NCBI RefSeq assembly: GCF_900156375.1 | Contig: NZ_FTNK01000003.1 | Location: 248,001 to 312,000, forward strand | Length of the DNA stretch: 64,000 bases | Direction: 5' to 3' | DNA from: Paenibacillus macquariensis | GTDB taxonomy: Bacteria > Bacillota > Bacilli > Paenibacillales > Paenibacillaceae | Shown: piece after piece, positions 51,746-60,447 of the stretch | Layout of the letters: each line of letters starts with the position of its first letter | How positions within the stretch are numbered: the first letter of the stretch is position 1 | The notes under the pieces: model-generated | Database searches by the model: none | Told to the model about the DNA's origin: nothing | Seen by the model: the letters and a program-made list of their open reading frames with translations, nothing else | Translations under genes and position numbers: made by a program

Positions 51746-51771
51746 ACCAAACTAAAGGGGATAATTAAATC

Positions 51772-52092
51772 ATGGGAAACTTTAAACAAAAGAAATTCAC
51801 ATCCAAAACTAAAGAGGCTGAATATACATTTCAGCATCCAGGAGTACGTACGGTTTCAAAAATCAAAGATGCAGCAATGAACAAACACGGTGTTGTTCTT
51901 GAAGAACGATTAGCTGAAGAAGTCCTGAAACACGTTATTGTGAGTCCGAAAATGAAGATTGATGACTTTGATGATTATAAAGAATATACCGAAGTCATTA
52001 ATGCGGCTTATGCGTTCATCTCAGGGCAAGACGATGATGAGGATGGTGCAGGGGATGACAATCAACAAAGCGGAAGCAAAGAAGAGAGCTAG
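51772..52092 (+). CDS. Tail assembly chaperone, first frame
   Basis: A 106-residue protein between tube and tape measure genes, the place of tail assembly chaperones. The body is FKQKKFTSKTKEAEYTFQHPGVRTVSKIKDAAMNKHGVVLEERLAEEVLKHVIVSPKMKIDDFDDYKEYTEVINAAYAFISG, followed by an acidic, disordered tail (DDDEDGAGDDNQQSGSKEES). A second frame overlaps its tail, as in gpG/gpT pairs. AAAGGGGAT precedes the ATG. Confidence 0.8.
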   Translation: MGNFKQKKFTSKTKEAEYTFQHPGVRTVSKIKDAAMNKHGVVLEERLAEEVLKHVIVSPKMKIDDFDDYKEYTEVINAAYAFISGQDDDEDGAGDDNQQSGSKEES

Positions 52093-52243
52093 AAGTAACT
52101 GGTCCATGTGGCGGTTGCTATTATCCGATATGAAGGTTTCTTATAGTGACCTGGACAAGATGGATAACGACGATCTTGCAGAAGCAAACGCGGCATTAGA
52201 CATACACCTTGATGCTCAGAATAAAGAAATGAACAAGAAGTAG
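52055..52243 (+). CDS. Tail assembly chaperone, second overlapping frame
   Basis: A 62-residue reading (ATG 52055: TINKAEAKKRARSNWSMWRLLLSDMKVSYSDLDKMDNDDLAEANAALDIHLDAQNKEMNKK) in the +1 frame relative to the first chaperone. The frame is open far upstream, to about 51959. It could be translated separately (GAGGATG at 52039, then AGGGG just before the ATG) or by a +1/-2 ribosomal shift at GCAGGGGAT, making a gpGT-like fusion. Composition (Trp-rich, helical) matches second chaperone parts in other contractile phages. Confidence 0.65.
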   Translation: MTINKAEAKKRARSNWSMWRLLLSDMKVSYSDLDKMDNDDLAEANAALDIHLDAQNKEMNKK

Positions 52244-52266
52244 GCGCCTTTATTGGCGCTTTTTTT
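52244..52266 (+). terminator. Terminator-like hairpin before the tape measure gene
   Basis: GCGCC at 52244-52248 and GGCGC at 52255-52259 with a 6-base loop, then seven T. It is right after the chaperone stop and may reduce expression of the single-copy tape measure protein. Confidence 0.65.
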
Positions 52267-52289
52267 GTTGTTATGTAGGAGGTGAACAT

Positions 52290-54884
52290 GTGGGCGTAAT
52301 TGGTAATTTAATGTTTGCTGTAGGGTTTAAAGTAGGAACAGATGCGTTAAAAAGTGCAGATAAACAAGTATCAGGATTAAAGAAAGGGGTCCTTGCATTT
52401 GGCGCTGCTGGGCTTGCGGCAATGGGAACTTTCGCTATAGCAACAATGAACTCAGCGGCTAATTTTGAGAGTGCAATGGGTAAGGTGCAGGGTGCCACAG
52501 GACAAACGGCAGAACAAATGGAAGCAACTCGATCAGTAGCCGAGTCTTTGTATAGTAAAAACTTTGGGGATGATTGGGATGATCTTGGGAGTGCGATTGC
52601 GACAACCAATCAGATTACAAAGCAAACAGGTGATGAATTAGAGAAGACAACAAAGAACGCCTTACTCTTAAAAGAAGCTTATGGGTATGAAATTGCGGAA
52701 TCTGTTAAGACCGCAGATACGATGATGAAAACCTTTGGTGCCACATCCGAACAATCTATGAACCTATTGGCACAAGGTACGCAAAACGGGCTAGATAAAT
52801 CGGGGGATCTCTTAGATACAGCGAATGAATACTCCAATCACTTTAAATCACTAGGCTTCACTGTAGATGGTATGTTCGATACATTGGCAGCAGGATCACA
52901 AAACGGAGCATTTTCAGTTGATAAAGTAGGGGATGCAGTAAAAGAATTCAACATAAGGTCAAAGGATGGTTCCAAAACATCTACCGAAGCTTTTCAAATG
53001 TTGGGCTTAGATGCGGATAAGATGTTTAGTACATTTGCGGCCGGTGGACCAACAGCTCAAAAATCATTTACGAAAGTCATGCAAATGATATCCGATATTG
53101 AAGATCCTGTAGCTAGGAATACAGTTGGTGTTGCCTTGATGGGTTCGCAATTTGAGGATTTGGAAAGTGATGTGATTGGCGCCTTAGGGACAGTCAAAAG
53201 CCAATTTGATAGTACTAAAAATACCATGGGAGAGCTTGAAAAAATCAAGTTTAACAAACCCATGGAAGCGTTCAAAATGTTTGGGCGACAGATCGAGACT
53301 GGCTTGCTAAACCCCGTGGGGCAAAAATTACTTCCGGCACTAAACGGATTTGGACAATGGCTATCTGATCACCAACCACAGATTAAAGCGGTGGGCGATA
53401 CAATAGGCAACACCTTGGGTGCGGGTATTGAGATCGTAAGTGGGTGGATTCAGAAAGCTATCCCATACCTTAAGGAATTTGGAACACAAGCCAAAATTGT
53501 GTTTGACCAGGCTGTGGTTGTTGTCAAAGATCTCTGGGCGGCGATAGAGCCTGTTGCTGTATTAATCGGTGAGCAGCTACTTGCAGCAGCACGTGATTTA
53601 TGGCCACAGATTCAAAGTATTGGTACTTATGTTGGTGAAGTGACTAGTGCATTCGTTTCATGGGAGGGGTTCATACCTCTTGTGGCTGGATTGGCTACGG
53701 CATTTGGAGCATATAAGACGATTGTAGGGCTATCTGTTCTCAAAACCAAGGCTCTTACTTTAGCAACAAAGATACAAACCATGTGGTCAAATCGTGCGGC
53801 TCTTGCAACGAAAGCATGGAATATCGTGATGAGTCTTAACCCTATTGGTATTGTAATTGCTGCTATTATAGGTCTCGGTGTAGCACTAGTGATTGCTTAT
53901 AAAAAGTCAGAAACATTTAGGAATATCGTTAACAAGGCATGGGGTGCGGTTAAAACAGCCTTTGCAGCTACAATGGATTTCTTTAAGGTAACAGTTCCAG
54001 CGATCTTTAATGGTATTGTTAATTTCTTCAAAACGTGGGGGTTGACGATCCTTGTTGTTCTTGGGGGACCGATTGTATGGGTGGTAGCTCTCATTATTAA
54101 GTATTGGGATCAAATCAAATCCTTTACAGTCGCTGTTTTTACAGGTATATGGAGTTGGCTAGTAGGGATTTGGACAAGTATCACAAGCAGTATATCCGGT
54201 GCCGTGTCAGGAATATGGAACAAGATCACGGGGGTATGGAATCAGGTCAGATCGACAACTTCATCGATCTTTACAGGGATTTGGACTTTTCTAACTAATA
54301 TATGGAAAAATATTTTAACTAGCGTAACCAGTTCCGTAACGAATATTTGGAATAAGATAAAAGGGATTTGGGACAAGATAACTGGATTTCTTAAAGGGAT
54401 CAACCTTTTTGACATCGGTAAGAACATCATCGAGGGTATGATCAACGGTATTGGATCGATGGCAAATGCTGTAGTGGATAAGGTCAAAGCCATAGGAAAT
54501 GGAATCACGGATAAGATAAAAGGTATTTTAGGCATTCATTCACCATCCCGCGTGATGATGGAGCTTGGGATGTATACAGGTGAAGGATTGGCGTTAGGTA
54601 TCGAAGGTACTCAAGATCGTGTGGGTCAAACATCCGCAGGATTAGCCGATGAGGTCACAAATAATCAAAATGTTACTTCACCATCCCCTGCAACTCTTGC
54701 ACCTGCAAGAGCTAATCAGGGTGGAGGCATAAACATTACATTAACTGTACCTGTAACGATTCAAGGTGGAGGATCTCAAAATACACAGCAAGACGCGCAG
54801 AACCTTGGTTTGCTCGTGGCTCAGGAAGTGCAAAAGATTTTAGAGAGTGTATTACGCCGCAATGGATTGGAGGCAACAAGCTAA
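52290..54884 (+). CDS. Tail tape measure protein
   Basis: An 864-residue tape measure protein. The N-terminal TP901/PhageMin_Tail part (ADKQVSGLKKGVLAFGAAGLAAMGTFAIATMNSAANFESAMGKVQGATGQTAEQME) has a hydrophobic segment. Two more strongly hydrophobic stretches lie at about 515-535 and 570-605. A run of Trp-Ile/Leu repeats (GIWSWLVGIWTSI...GIWTFLTNIWKNI) follows at about 610-700, and then the conserved LGIHSPSRVMMELGMYTGEGLALGI. Its length sets tail length. Start GTG 52290 with GGAGGTGAAC upstream. Confidence 0.95.
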   Translation: MGVIGNLMFAVGFKVGTDALKSADKQVSGLKKGVLAFGAAGLAAMGTFAIATMNSAANFESAMGKVQGATGQTAEQMEATRSVAESLYSKNFGDDWDDLGSAIATTNQITKQTGDELEKTTKNALLLKEAYGYEIAESVKTADTMMKTFGATSEQSMNLLAQGTQNGLDKSGDLLDTANEYSNHFKSLGFTVDGMFDTLAAGSQNGAFSVDKVGDAVKEFNIRSKDGSKTSTEAFQMLGLDADKMFSTFAAGGPTAQKSFTKVMQMISDIEDPVARNTVGVALMGSQFEDLESDVIGALGTVKSQFDSTKNTMGELEKIKFNKPMEAFKMFGRQIETGLLNPVGQKLLPALNGFGQWLSDHQPQIKAVGDTIGNTLGAGIEIVSGWIQKAIPYLKEFGTQAKIVFDQAVVVVKDLWAAIEPVAVLIGEQLLAAARDLWPQIQSIGTYVGEVTSAFVSWEGFIPLVAGLATAFGAYKTIVGLSVLKTKALTLATKIQTMWSNRAALATKAWNIVMSLNPIGIVIAAIIGLGVALVIAYKKSETFRNIVNKAWGAVKTAFAATMDFFKVTVPAIFNGIVNFFKTWGLTILVVLGGPIVWVVALIIKYWDQIKSFTVAVFTGIWSWLVGIWTSITSSISGAVSGIWNKITGVWNQVRSTTSSIFTGIWTFLTNIWKNILTSVTSSVTNIWNKIKGIWDKITGFLKGINLFDIGKNIIEGMINGIGSMANAVVDKVKAIGNGITDKIKGILGIHSPSRVMMELGMYTGEGLALGIEGTQDRVGQTSAGLADEVTNNQNVTSPSPATLAPARANQGGGINITLTVPVTIQGGGSQNTQQDAQNLGLLVAQEVQKILESVLRRNGLEATS

Positions 54885-55426
54885 TGGCAACCCTTAACGG
54901 TGTGTATATCTTAGTTGAGGATGAAAGCCCTAGTTTTGAAGTGGATATTACAGATCAACCCGTTGAGAAGGATGTTAATTTGAGCGATCACGTTCAACGA
55001 AAGGCACGGACACTTTCTCTTAGTGGTGTAATTGTTGGTGACAGTGCAGCGAAGACAAAGGAAATGATTATTAAGTTGCAAGACAAAGGGGAAATAGTTA
55101 AATACAGTGGGAGAACAACTTTCACTGGTTTGTTATCAGGATTTTCTTCTAATCATACGAATGAAATTGCGAATGGTCTTTCATTTTCATTGACCATGAA
55201 GGAAGTTCGTATTGCAACGTCTTCCTTTGTTAAGAGTCTACCAATTCCTATCAAAGCTCAGGTCGCTAAAATTGTGAATTCAGGTGTAAAGCAGACTAAA
55301 GACAAAGGTAAAGGTAAAGGTAAAGGTAAAGGCAAGGGTAAAGACAAAGGAAAAGGCAAAGGAAAAGGCAAAGATAAAACAATTCAGAAGGTTAAGTTCA
55401 AAAAGGGTAGCCCTTGGGCTATGTAG
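54884..55426 (+). CDS. Baseplate/tail protein with Lys-Gly repeat tail
   Basis: A 180-residue protein following the tape measure gene on a TAATG overlap. The first 130 residues (GVYILVEDESPSFEVDITDQPVEKDVNLSDHVQRKARTLSLSGVIVG...) are a beta-rich tail-tube-initiator-like domain; in the equivalent PBSX position the XkdP protein carries a LysM at its end. Here the C-terminal part is instead a run of alternating Lys and Gly with Asp (about residues 141-164), coded by a short tandem DNA repeat. The repeat may bind cell wall or lipoteichoic acid by charge; that is a guess. Confidence 0.72.
   Translation: MATLNGVYILVEDESPSFEVDITDQPVEKDVNLSDHVQRKARTLSLSGVIVGDSAAKTKEMIIKLQDKGEIVKYSGRTTFTGLLSGFSSNHTNEIANGLSFSLTMKEVRIATSSFVKSLPIPIKAQVAKIVNSGVKQTKDKGKGKGKGKGKGKDKGKGKGKGKDKTIQKVKFKKGSPWAM
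55305..55380 (+). repeat. Hexanucleotide microsatellite coding for (Lys-Gly)n
   Basis: Repeats of AAAGGT, later AAAGGC/AAAGGA/AAAGAC variants, run for about 75 bases in frame. They encode a Gly-Lys-rich string near the end of the tail protein. Confidence 0.9.
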
Positions 55427-55441
55427 TTAGAAGGAGGGCAT

Positions 55442-55768
55442 ATGAAGTATATCGATATCGAAAAGAACCTGATCCCTTATCGGTTTGATATTTCATTAGC
55501 AGATGAGATGTTCACGTTAGAAGTTCATTTTAATGAAGAACGCGATTTTTTTACCGTGGATCTGGAACGGGATGGGGAAATATTAGTTGTTGGGGAAAAG
55601 ATCGTATACTCTGTGCCACTCTTTTTTGATGTCATGGATAATCGATTTCCAAAGGTGTCAATTGTACCCTATGATGAGTCAGAAAATAGTATAGCGGTGA
55701 CTTGGGAAACACTCTCGGAGAGTGTTTTTTTATATGTTGTTGCAGAGGATGATGACGATGATACGTAA
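55442..55768 (+). CDS. Baseplate plug-like phage protein
   Basis: A 108-residue acidic protein (YIDIEKNLIPYRFDISLADEMFTLEVHFNEERDFFTVDLERDGEILVVGEKIVYSVPLFFDVMDNRFPKVSIVPYDESE). This pattern, together with its position before the hub, matches the 'phage baseplate plug' family. GAAGGAGGGC precedes the ATG. The C-terminus (AEDDDDDT) overlaps the next gene's start. Confidence 0.75.
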   Translation: MKYIDIEKNLIPYRFDISLADEMFTLEVHFNEERDFFTVDLERDGEILVVGEKIVYSVPLFFDVMDNRFPKVSIVPYDESENSIAVTWETLSESVFLYVVAEDDDDDT

Positions 55769-56549
55769 CTTTGGTAGAGTCGCGGAAGTGATGACTTCAA
55801 ATCTTAAATTTTCTATGGATCGGTATAACATTGAAGCTACAGTACCTTTTGATAATGACACCTTACCCAATGAAAGTGAAATAAAAATATGGAACCTAGC
55901 GGATACAACCATAAACAACATCAAGCGCGGAAAAGTGCTAATGATGAATGCTGGATATGTTGGGGATGTAGGCTTGATCCTACATGGCTACATATCTAAA
56001 GTACAGACAAAGTGGGAGGGCATGGATAAAATCACCTCTGTATTTGTAATGGATAGTGAAGATTTATCTAAGCGTGTCGTAAAAGAGATTGCATATGCTA
56101 AAAATACGTTAGCCAGTTATATCATTAAGCAAATGGCAACCTATATAGGATTACCGATTGCACAAATGGAACTCTATCAAGATTACCGCTATCAAGATGG
56201 TTATACCGCAAGTGGTGCGGTAACTGAGATCATTGCAAAGGTATCTAAAGATTGTGGTACGTCTGTTTATATAAATAAAAATAAACTGTATGTTCGAAAT
56301 TTACGGCGTGGCGGCGATAGTGTATTTAGCTTATCGAAGTCAACAGGGTTGATCGGAGCGCCTGAAAGGTTTGAGGATAGCAACGTGAAAGGATATAACT
56401 TAAAGTCACAGCTACAGTACCGTATTACAACGGCATCCGTTGTTGATCTAACGAGTGTGGCATTCACTGGACGTGTACATGTGCGCAGTGGTAGTCATAG
56501 GATTACTCGGACTGGGGATTTCACCACAGAAATGGAGGCGGTTATGTGA
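55758..56549 (+). CDS. Baseplate hub protein (gp27/XkdQ-like)
   Basis: A 263-residue protein; the frame opens at 55722 but ATG 55758 after GAGGATGATGACG is the best start. The N-terminal part (NLKFSMDRYNIEATVPFDNDTLPNESEIKIWNLADTTINNIKRGKVLMMNAGYVGDVGLILHGYISKVQTKWEG) is the usual hub fold. The later SKDCGTSVYINKNKLYVRNLRRGGDSVFSLSKSTGLIGAPERFEDSNVKGYNLKSQL is found in XkdQ/gpD-like proteins. It links tube, spike and wedges. Confidence 0.8.
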   Translation: MIRNFGRVAEVMTSNLKFSMDRYNIEATVPFDNDTLPNESEIKIWNLADTTINNIKRGKVLMMNAGYVGDVGLILHGYISKVQTKWEGMDKITSVFVMDSEDLSKRVVKEIAYAKNTLASYIIKQMATYIGLPIAQMELYQDYRYQDGYTASGAVTEIIAKVSKDCGTSVYINKNKLYVRNLRRGGDSVFSLSKSTGLIGAPERFEDSNVKGYNLKSQLQYRITTASVVDLTSVAFTGRVHVRSGSHRITRTGDFTTEMEAVM

Positions 56550-56932
56550 AAAATGATCCAGCGTCCACATTATCTCAAGTCATTAGCTCGATGGTACTAC
56601 AATATGCAGGTGGTATCCATGTTGGGTTTCCTTGTCGTGTGATTAGCTTCAATGAGTCAACCTGTAGAGCTGATTTACAACCCCTTATCAAATCATCAGA
56701 TACTAATCCAGCAATGATTCAGAATGTTCCCGCATTAGGACATAGATATAAAATAAACGGGTCTGAATCTGTGTGTACTCCCTTTCTAAAGGTGGGTGAC
56801 ACAGTATTTGTCGTATGTGCAGACAACGAAATTAAGAATGCATTAACGGGGTCCGTTGCGTCAGCAGATACAAGCCGCACCCATGATGTGAATGACGCGG
56901 TCATCGTGGGGGTGTTACCTTGCAGTCTTTAA
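56546..56932 (+). CDS. Gp138-type membrane-puncturing spike
   Basis: A 128-residue protein starting at GTG 56546 on a 4-base overlap. The OB-fold Gp138_N domain is visible: GGIHVGFPCRVISFNESTCRADLQPLIKSSDTNPAMIQNVPALGHRYKINGSESVCTPFLKVGDTVFVVCADNEIKNALTG. It forms the tip that breaches the envelope in contractile phages. The end overlaps the DUF2634 gene. Confidence 0.85.
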   Translation: MKNDPASTLSQVISSMVLQYAGGIHVGFPCRVISFNESTCRADLQPLIKSSDTNPAMIQNVPALGHRYKINGSESVCTPFLKVGDTVFVVCADNEIKNALTGSVASADTSRTHDVNDAVIVGVLPCSL

Positions 56933-57288
56933 AGTTAGATGGAACGGGCGATCTAATGTTCGATGCTACAGGAGGGTTGGTGCTAGTTGAAGGAACTGAA
57001 GAAGTAGCCCAATGTTGTCAAATTGGGATCGGCACAAACAAAGGTGAATGGTTCCTGAATCCAAGCATGGGGATCACATTTTCTTTATTTCTAGGCAAAA
57101 AGGTAAATGAGGAAGAAATGCGTTCTGAACTGATTGAAGGTATATTGCAAGATGAACGTATTCAGTCTGTGGATAGCGTTGATTTCTTAATCCATGCGAG
57201 GGAAAGAACCATGTTGGTATCATTTGTTGCTACAAGTACAAAGGGCGATTTGATACAAGTAGAAGAGGTGAATATAGGTGCTGGATAA
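56920..57288 (+). CDS. gp25-like/DUF2634 baseplate wedge (XkdS-like)
   Basis: A 122-residue protein starting at TTG 56920 with GGGGGTG upstream. LDGTGDLMFDATGGLVLVEGTEEVAQCCQIGIGTNKGEWFLNPSMGITFSLFLGKKVNEEEMRSELIEGILQDERIQSVDSVDF is the DUF2634/gp25 lysozyme-like fold of the wedge, without lysozyme residues. It nucleates sheath attachment at the baseplate. Confidence 0.88.
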   Translation: MQSLKLDGTGDLMFDATGGLVLVEGTEEVAQCCQIGIGTNKGEWFLNPSMGITFSLFLGKKVNEEEMRSELIEGILQDERIQSVDSVDFLIHARERTMLVSFVATSTKGDLIQVEEVNIGAG

Positions 57289-58450
57289 GACAGGGTTTAA
57301 ACGTAAACGATTTGATGATTTGTTTGGAGAAATGGAGGACAAGTCCAAAGAGACTTTTGGAGATAAAATAAACACCTCAGAACGTTCACCCCTTGGGATC
57401 ATTTTGCGAATATTCGCATGGTTTCTTTCTAATCTGTGGGGAACAGCAGAAGATGTCTATAACAGCAGCTATATAAATAGCGCAGAAGGTAACAGCTTAG
57501 ACCGCTTAGGACCACATGTAGGTATTACACGAGTACTCGACCAATATTCAGTAGGAACGATTCTATTAACGGGTACGCCCGGCGCTTCTATACTAGAAGG
57601 GTTTCAGGTGGTGACAGAAACACAAATTTACTTTGAGACTTTAGAAGATGCAATATTTGATAGTATGGGCAAGGTATCTGTCCCAATCGAGGCTATTGAG
57701 TCGGGACAATCCAGTAATGTAGCGAGTGGGGCTATTTCGGTTATAGTGAATCCTAATCCTGATGTTACAGGAGTTACAAATCTACAGCCAACGACATCTG
57801 GACGCGAGAAAATGACGGATGCCGAATTTCGAGATTTATTTACTCAGTCGGTTGCTGGTGGTGGTGCGGCAACGATCGATGCAATTATAGGTGCATTATT
57901 AAGTGTTGACTCGGTTAGATCGGCAACAGTCATACAGAATTTTTCATCCATTACAGACGCTTCGGGTCGTCCTCCACATAGTTACCAAGCTTATGTACTA
58001 GGAGGTAGAGATGAGGATGTTGCTCAAGCCATATTCTCAACAGGTGCAGGTGGAATTGAGTCGTATGGTGATATCGTAAAATCAGTTAAGGACATAGGTG
58101 GTTTCGATCATGAGGTGAAATTTAGTCGTGCGGAGGAAGTTGCTCTTAAGGTGTCGGTAGATATTACTAAAAATGAACAGTATCCAGCGAATGGGGACGA
58201 TCTGATTCGTTCCGCGATAGTCCTTTATATTGGTGGGGAAGATGGCGGGAGTTACTACAATGGATTGTCTATGGGGTCGCCTGTAGTCTATAAGAAAATA
58301 ATTGGTGCCGTGAGTAAAATTGATGGAATTGAAGATTTTACCTTAAAGATAGGCAAGAATAATATCCTAGTTGAAGGCAATATCACATTAGAACGTTATC
58401 AAGTCGCTCAGACCCGAACAGTGGATATTGAGGTAAATAGTCATGTTTAG
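57278..58450 (+). CDS. Baseplate J/gp47-family wedge protein (XkdT-like)
   Basis: A 390-residue Baseplate_J protein. Signature parts: GTAEDVYNSSYINSAEGNSLDRLGPHVGITR near the start; VSVPIEAIESGQSSNVASGAISVIVNPNPDVTGVTNLQPTTSGREKMTDAEFRDLFTQSVAGGGAATIDAI in the middle; GGFDHEVKFSRAEEVALKVSVDI later. It starts (GTG 57278) inside the previous gene after AGAAGAGGTG. Confidence 0.93.
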   Translation: MLDKTGFKRKRFDDLFGEMEDKSKETFGDKINTSERSPLGIILRIFAWFLSNLWGTAEDVYNSSYINSAEGNSLDRLGPHVGITRVLDQYSVGTILLTGTPGASILEGFQVVTETQIYFETLEDAIFDSMGKVSVPIEAIESGQSSNVASGAISVIVNPNPDVTGVTNLQPTTSGREKMTDAEFRDLFTQSVAGGGAATIDAIIGALLSVDSVRSATVIQNFSSITDASGRPPHSYQAYVLGGRDEDVAQAIFSTGAGGIESYGDIVKSVKDIGGFDHEVKFSRAEEVALKVSVDITKNEQYPANGDDLIRSAIVLYIGGEDGGSYYNGLSMGSPVVYKKIIGAVSKIDGIEDFTLKIGKNNILVEGNITLERYQVAQTRTVDIEVNSHV

Positions 58451-59084
58451 TTTAAAAGATATGTTGTCTCGGTTTACGGATGCCTTTAATAAAAATCCAT
58501 ACAGCAATATTGGTAAATTAATAGGTATTTTGCATGGGCAAATGAATGACTTAGACAGCGCCTTAGTAAAGGTTCGTGATTGGCGAAGCATTGACATAGC
58601 CCAAGGAACGACGTTGGACCGCATCGGACAGAATGTAATACAACCACGAGGGGCGGCGACAGATGAGGTATACAGAGTGCTTTTAAAATCAAAAATTGCT
58701 CGTAACTTATCAAAAACAGATATTAACACGATCATCCGCGTACTTGCTTTAGCTCTGAATTGTGATTTTGCGGATATTCGCATTCAAGAGAAATTCAGTG
58801 CTGTTATAGATCCAGAACCAGCGGCACTCTCTTTAATCAGAGTGCCAATTAAAAGGTTGAATGAGGTTGGCATGTCACCTAGACAGTTTGCACAGATCAT
58901 TCAAAAGACAGTGGCAGCCGGAGTGAAAGTTGCTCAGATCGAATTAGCGGGGACATTCAGGTTATCCCCTGTTTATGAACAGCTTAGAAATGATTCCGTT
59001 GGTCTCGGAAATATAGAAATGACACTGGGTGGTACTTTGGGTGAAGTATATGTTGCAGGCGACGATTATGGATTACCGATATAG
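58443..59084 (+). CDS. Baseplate wedge/tail protein (XkdU/DUF2612-like)
   Basis: A 213-residue protein. It contains IGKLIGILHGQMNDLDSALVKVRDWRSIDIAQGTTLDRIGQNVIQPRGAATDEVYRVLLKSKIARNLSKTDINTIIRVLALAL, a pattern of wedge proteins that bind the J-like protein and carry the fibre. The ATG overlaps the previous gene by 8 bases. Confidence 0.82.
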   Translation: MFSLKDMLSRFTDAFNKNPYSNIGKLIGILHGQMNDLDSALVKVRDWRSIDIAQGTTLDRIGQNVIQPRGAATDEVYRVLLKSKIARNLSKTDINTIIRVLALALNCDFADIRIQEKFSAVIDPEPAALSLIRVPIKRLNEVGMSPRQFAQIIQKTVAAGVKVAQIELAGTFRLSPVYEQLRNDSVGLGNIEMTLGGTLGEVYVAGDDYGLPI

Positions 59085-59096
59085 GAGGCGAATAAA

Positions 59097-60425
59097 TTGT
59101 CATATGAAAAAATAGCACCTGATTGGAAAGCAAAAGGGATTGAACCACCACAATCCAAGCGTGAGACAGGCTGGGAAGTTGAAGACAGACCACCTGCAGC
59201 ATGGTTGAATTGGTTTATGAATTTAACGGCTGAATCTCTGCATGAATTGCAGACAAAGGCAGCAGAGAAGACTTATGTGGATGAACAGATACGCGAAGCT
59301 ATTAGCGACATTGGGGTTACAACAGAAAAAGTAAATACAATAACTCCTAAACTTGTAATCGATACTCCAGGGACCTATCCAATCGGCATTACCGCATTTA
59401 GTTTATCTATTACATTGGCCGATCCTTGGAAAATAGCTACGGGCCACGTTGGCACAGATACCGCATTAGTACAAACGGTAAAGATATCGAGTGATTATCT
59501 TATTGTGCAACGAATCACGTTTGACAATGGTGGAACAGGAATCAGAGCTGTTTATGAGCGTAGTTCTCAAGCAAACAACGCTTGGAAAGGAGCATGGGTA
59601 AAGGTTGTTTCGCGTAGCGAATTCGAAACTCTGCAAGAAATCGTTGTGTCGCATAAGGCGGACAATGCAAAGCAAGTACCTCACTTAGGTACTACTACAA
59701 ATTTAGGTAATGCCTATAGCGTTACAACCACGGAAACCATAGCCGCTAATCAAAAGTTTACAGTAAAGGTCAACGCAGCATCTACTGGTGTCGCAACACT
59801 CAACGTATCATCCATAGGTAGTGCAAAGGGGATCAAGAAACCAGGTGGTACGGACGCGACTCTTAAAGTAGGGGTATATACGGTTTTTTGGGATGGAACG
59901 TCTTTTCAGTTATTGGGTGAAGGGGGTGAATATGGAACAGCGATAGCTTCTCAAGTGTTATCACCTCATACTATTGGCACAGAAAATGGAATTGTAACAG
60001 GGACTATGCCCGATAGAGGGTTGTTTAATTTAGCGTTAGGCGCAAGTGTACCCGCAGGGTATTATTCGGGAGGAAATGCGCCTTCAGGTAAAAAATTTGC
60101 ATCAGGGGTTGTTAATTCATCGGCAGACACAAAATATTTTTATCGGGCAGGATTAGGTGATCTGCAATCGGAGTCATATATTATGGTTTCCGGGCTTACT
60201 TTTAAACCTAGTCTTATATTCTTTATACCATCTAGAGAGTCCCAATACGCTTATCACGGTGCATATCATGAGTCTTTTATCGATCCAGCGGATAATAGTA
60301 AGGTATCAGTATCAGGGAGTAGCGCATGGCGAGTATCATATAGCTCTTATGTCAATGCAACAGGATTCACATTACCGATTAGAAGTGGTCTTAATGGGGC
60401 TTTTAATTGGTACGCATTTGAGTAA
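59097..60425 (+). CDS. Tail fibre protein
   Basis: A 442-residue protein from TTG 59097 (GGAGGCGAAT upstream). The N-terminal attachment region reads KIAPDWKAKGIEPPQSKRETGWEVEDRPPAAWLNWFMNLTAESLHELQTKA, common to Firmicute tail fibres. A beta-rich receptor part follows with pyocin-knob-like elements (TYPIGITAFSLSI...GTDTALVQTVKIS...YLIVQRITF...GVWVKV). A small repeated domain and a C-terminal Gly/Ser/Tyr-rich tip come last. It determines host binding. The tip looks mosaic, as fibre tips often are. Confidence 0.85.
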   Translation: MSYEKIAPDWKAKGIEPPQSKRETGWEVEDRPPAAWLNWFMNLTAESLHELQTKAAEKTYVDEQIREAISDIGVTTEKVNTITPKLVIDTPGTYPIGITAFSLSITLADPWKIATGHVGTDTALVQTVKISSDYLIVQRITFDNGGTGIRAVYERSSQANNAWKGAWVKVVSRSEFETLQEIVVSHKADNAKQVPHLGTTTNLGNAYSVTTTETIAANQKFTVKVNAASTGVATLNVSSIGSAKGIKKPGGTDATLKVGVYTVFWDGTSFQLLGEGGEYGTAIASQVLSPHTIGTENGIVTGTMPDRGLFNLALGASVPAGYYSGGNAPSGKKFASGVVNSSADTKYFYRAGLGDLQSESYIMVSGLTFKPSLIFFIPSRESQYAYHGAYHESFIDPADNSKVSVSGSSAWRVSYSSYVNATGFTLPIRSGLNGAFNWYAFE

Positions 60426-60447
60426 TTTAAATGAGGAGGTTTTATAA

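Noticed and set aside
52290..54884. Tape measure Trp-rich repeats as a separate gene or recent duplication
   Set aside because: They are typical low-complexity helical repeats of tape measure proteins and stay in one frame.
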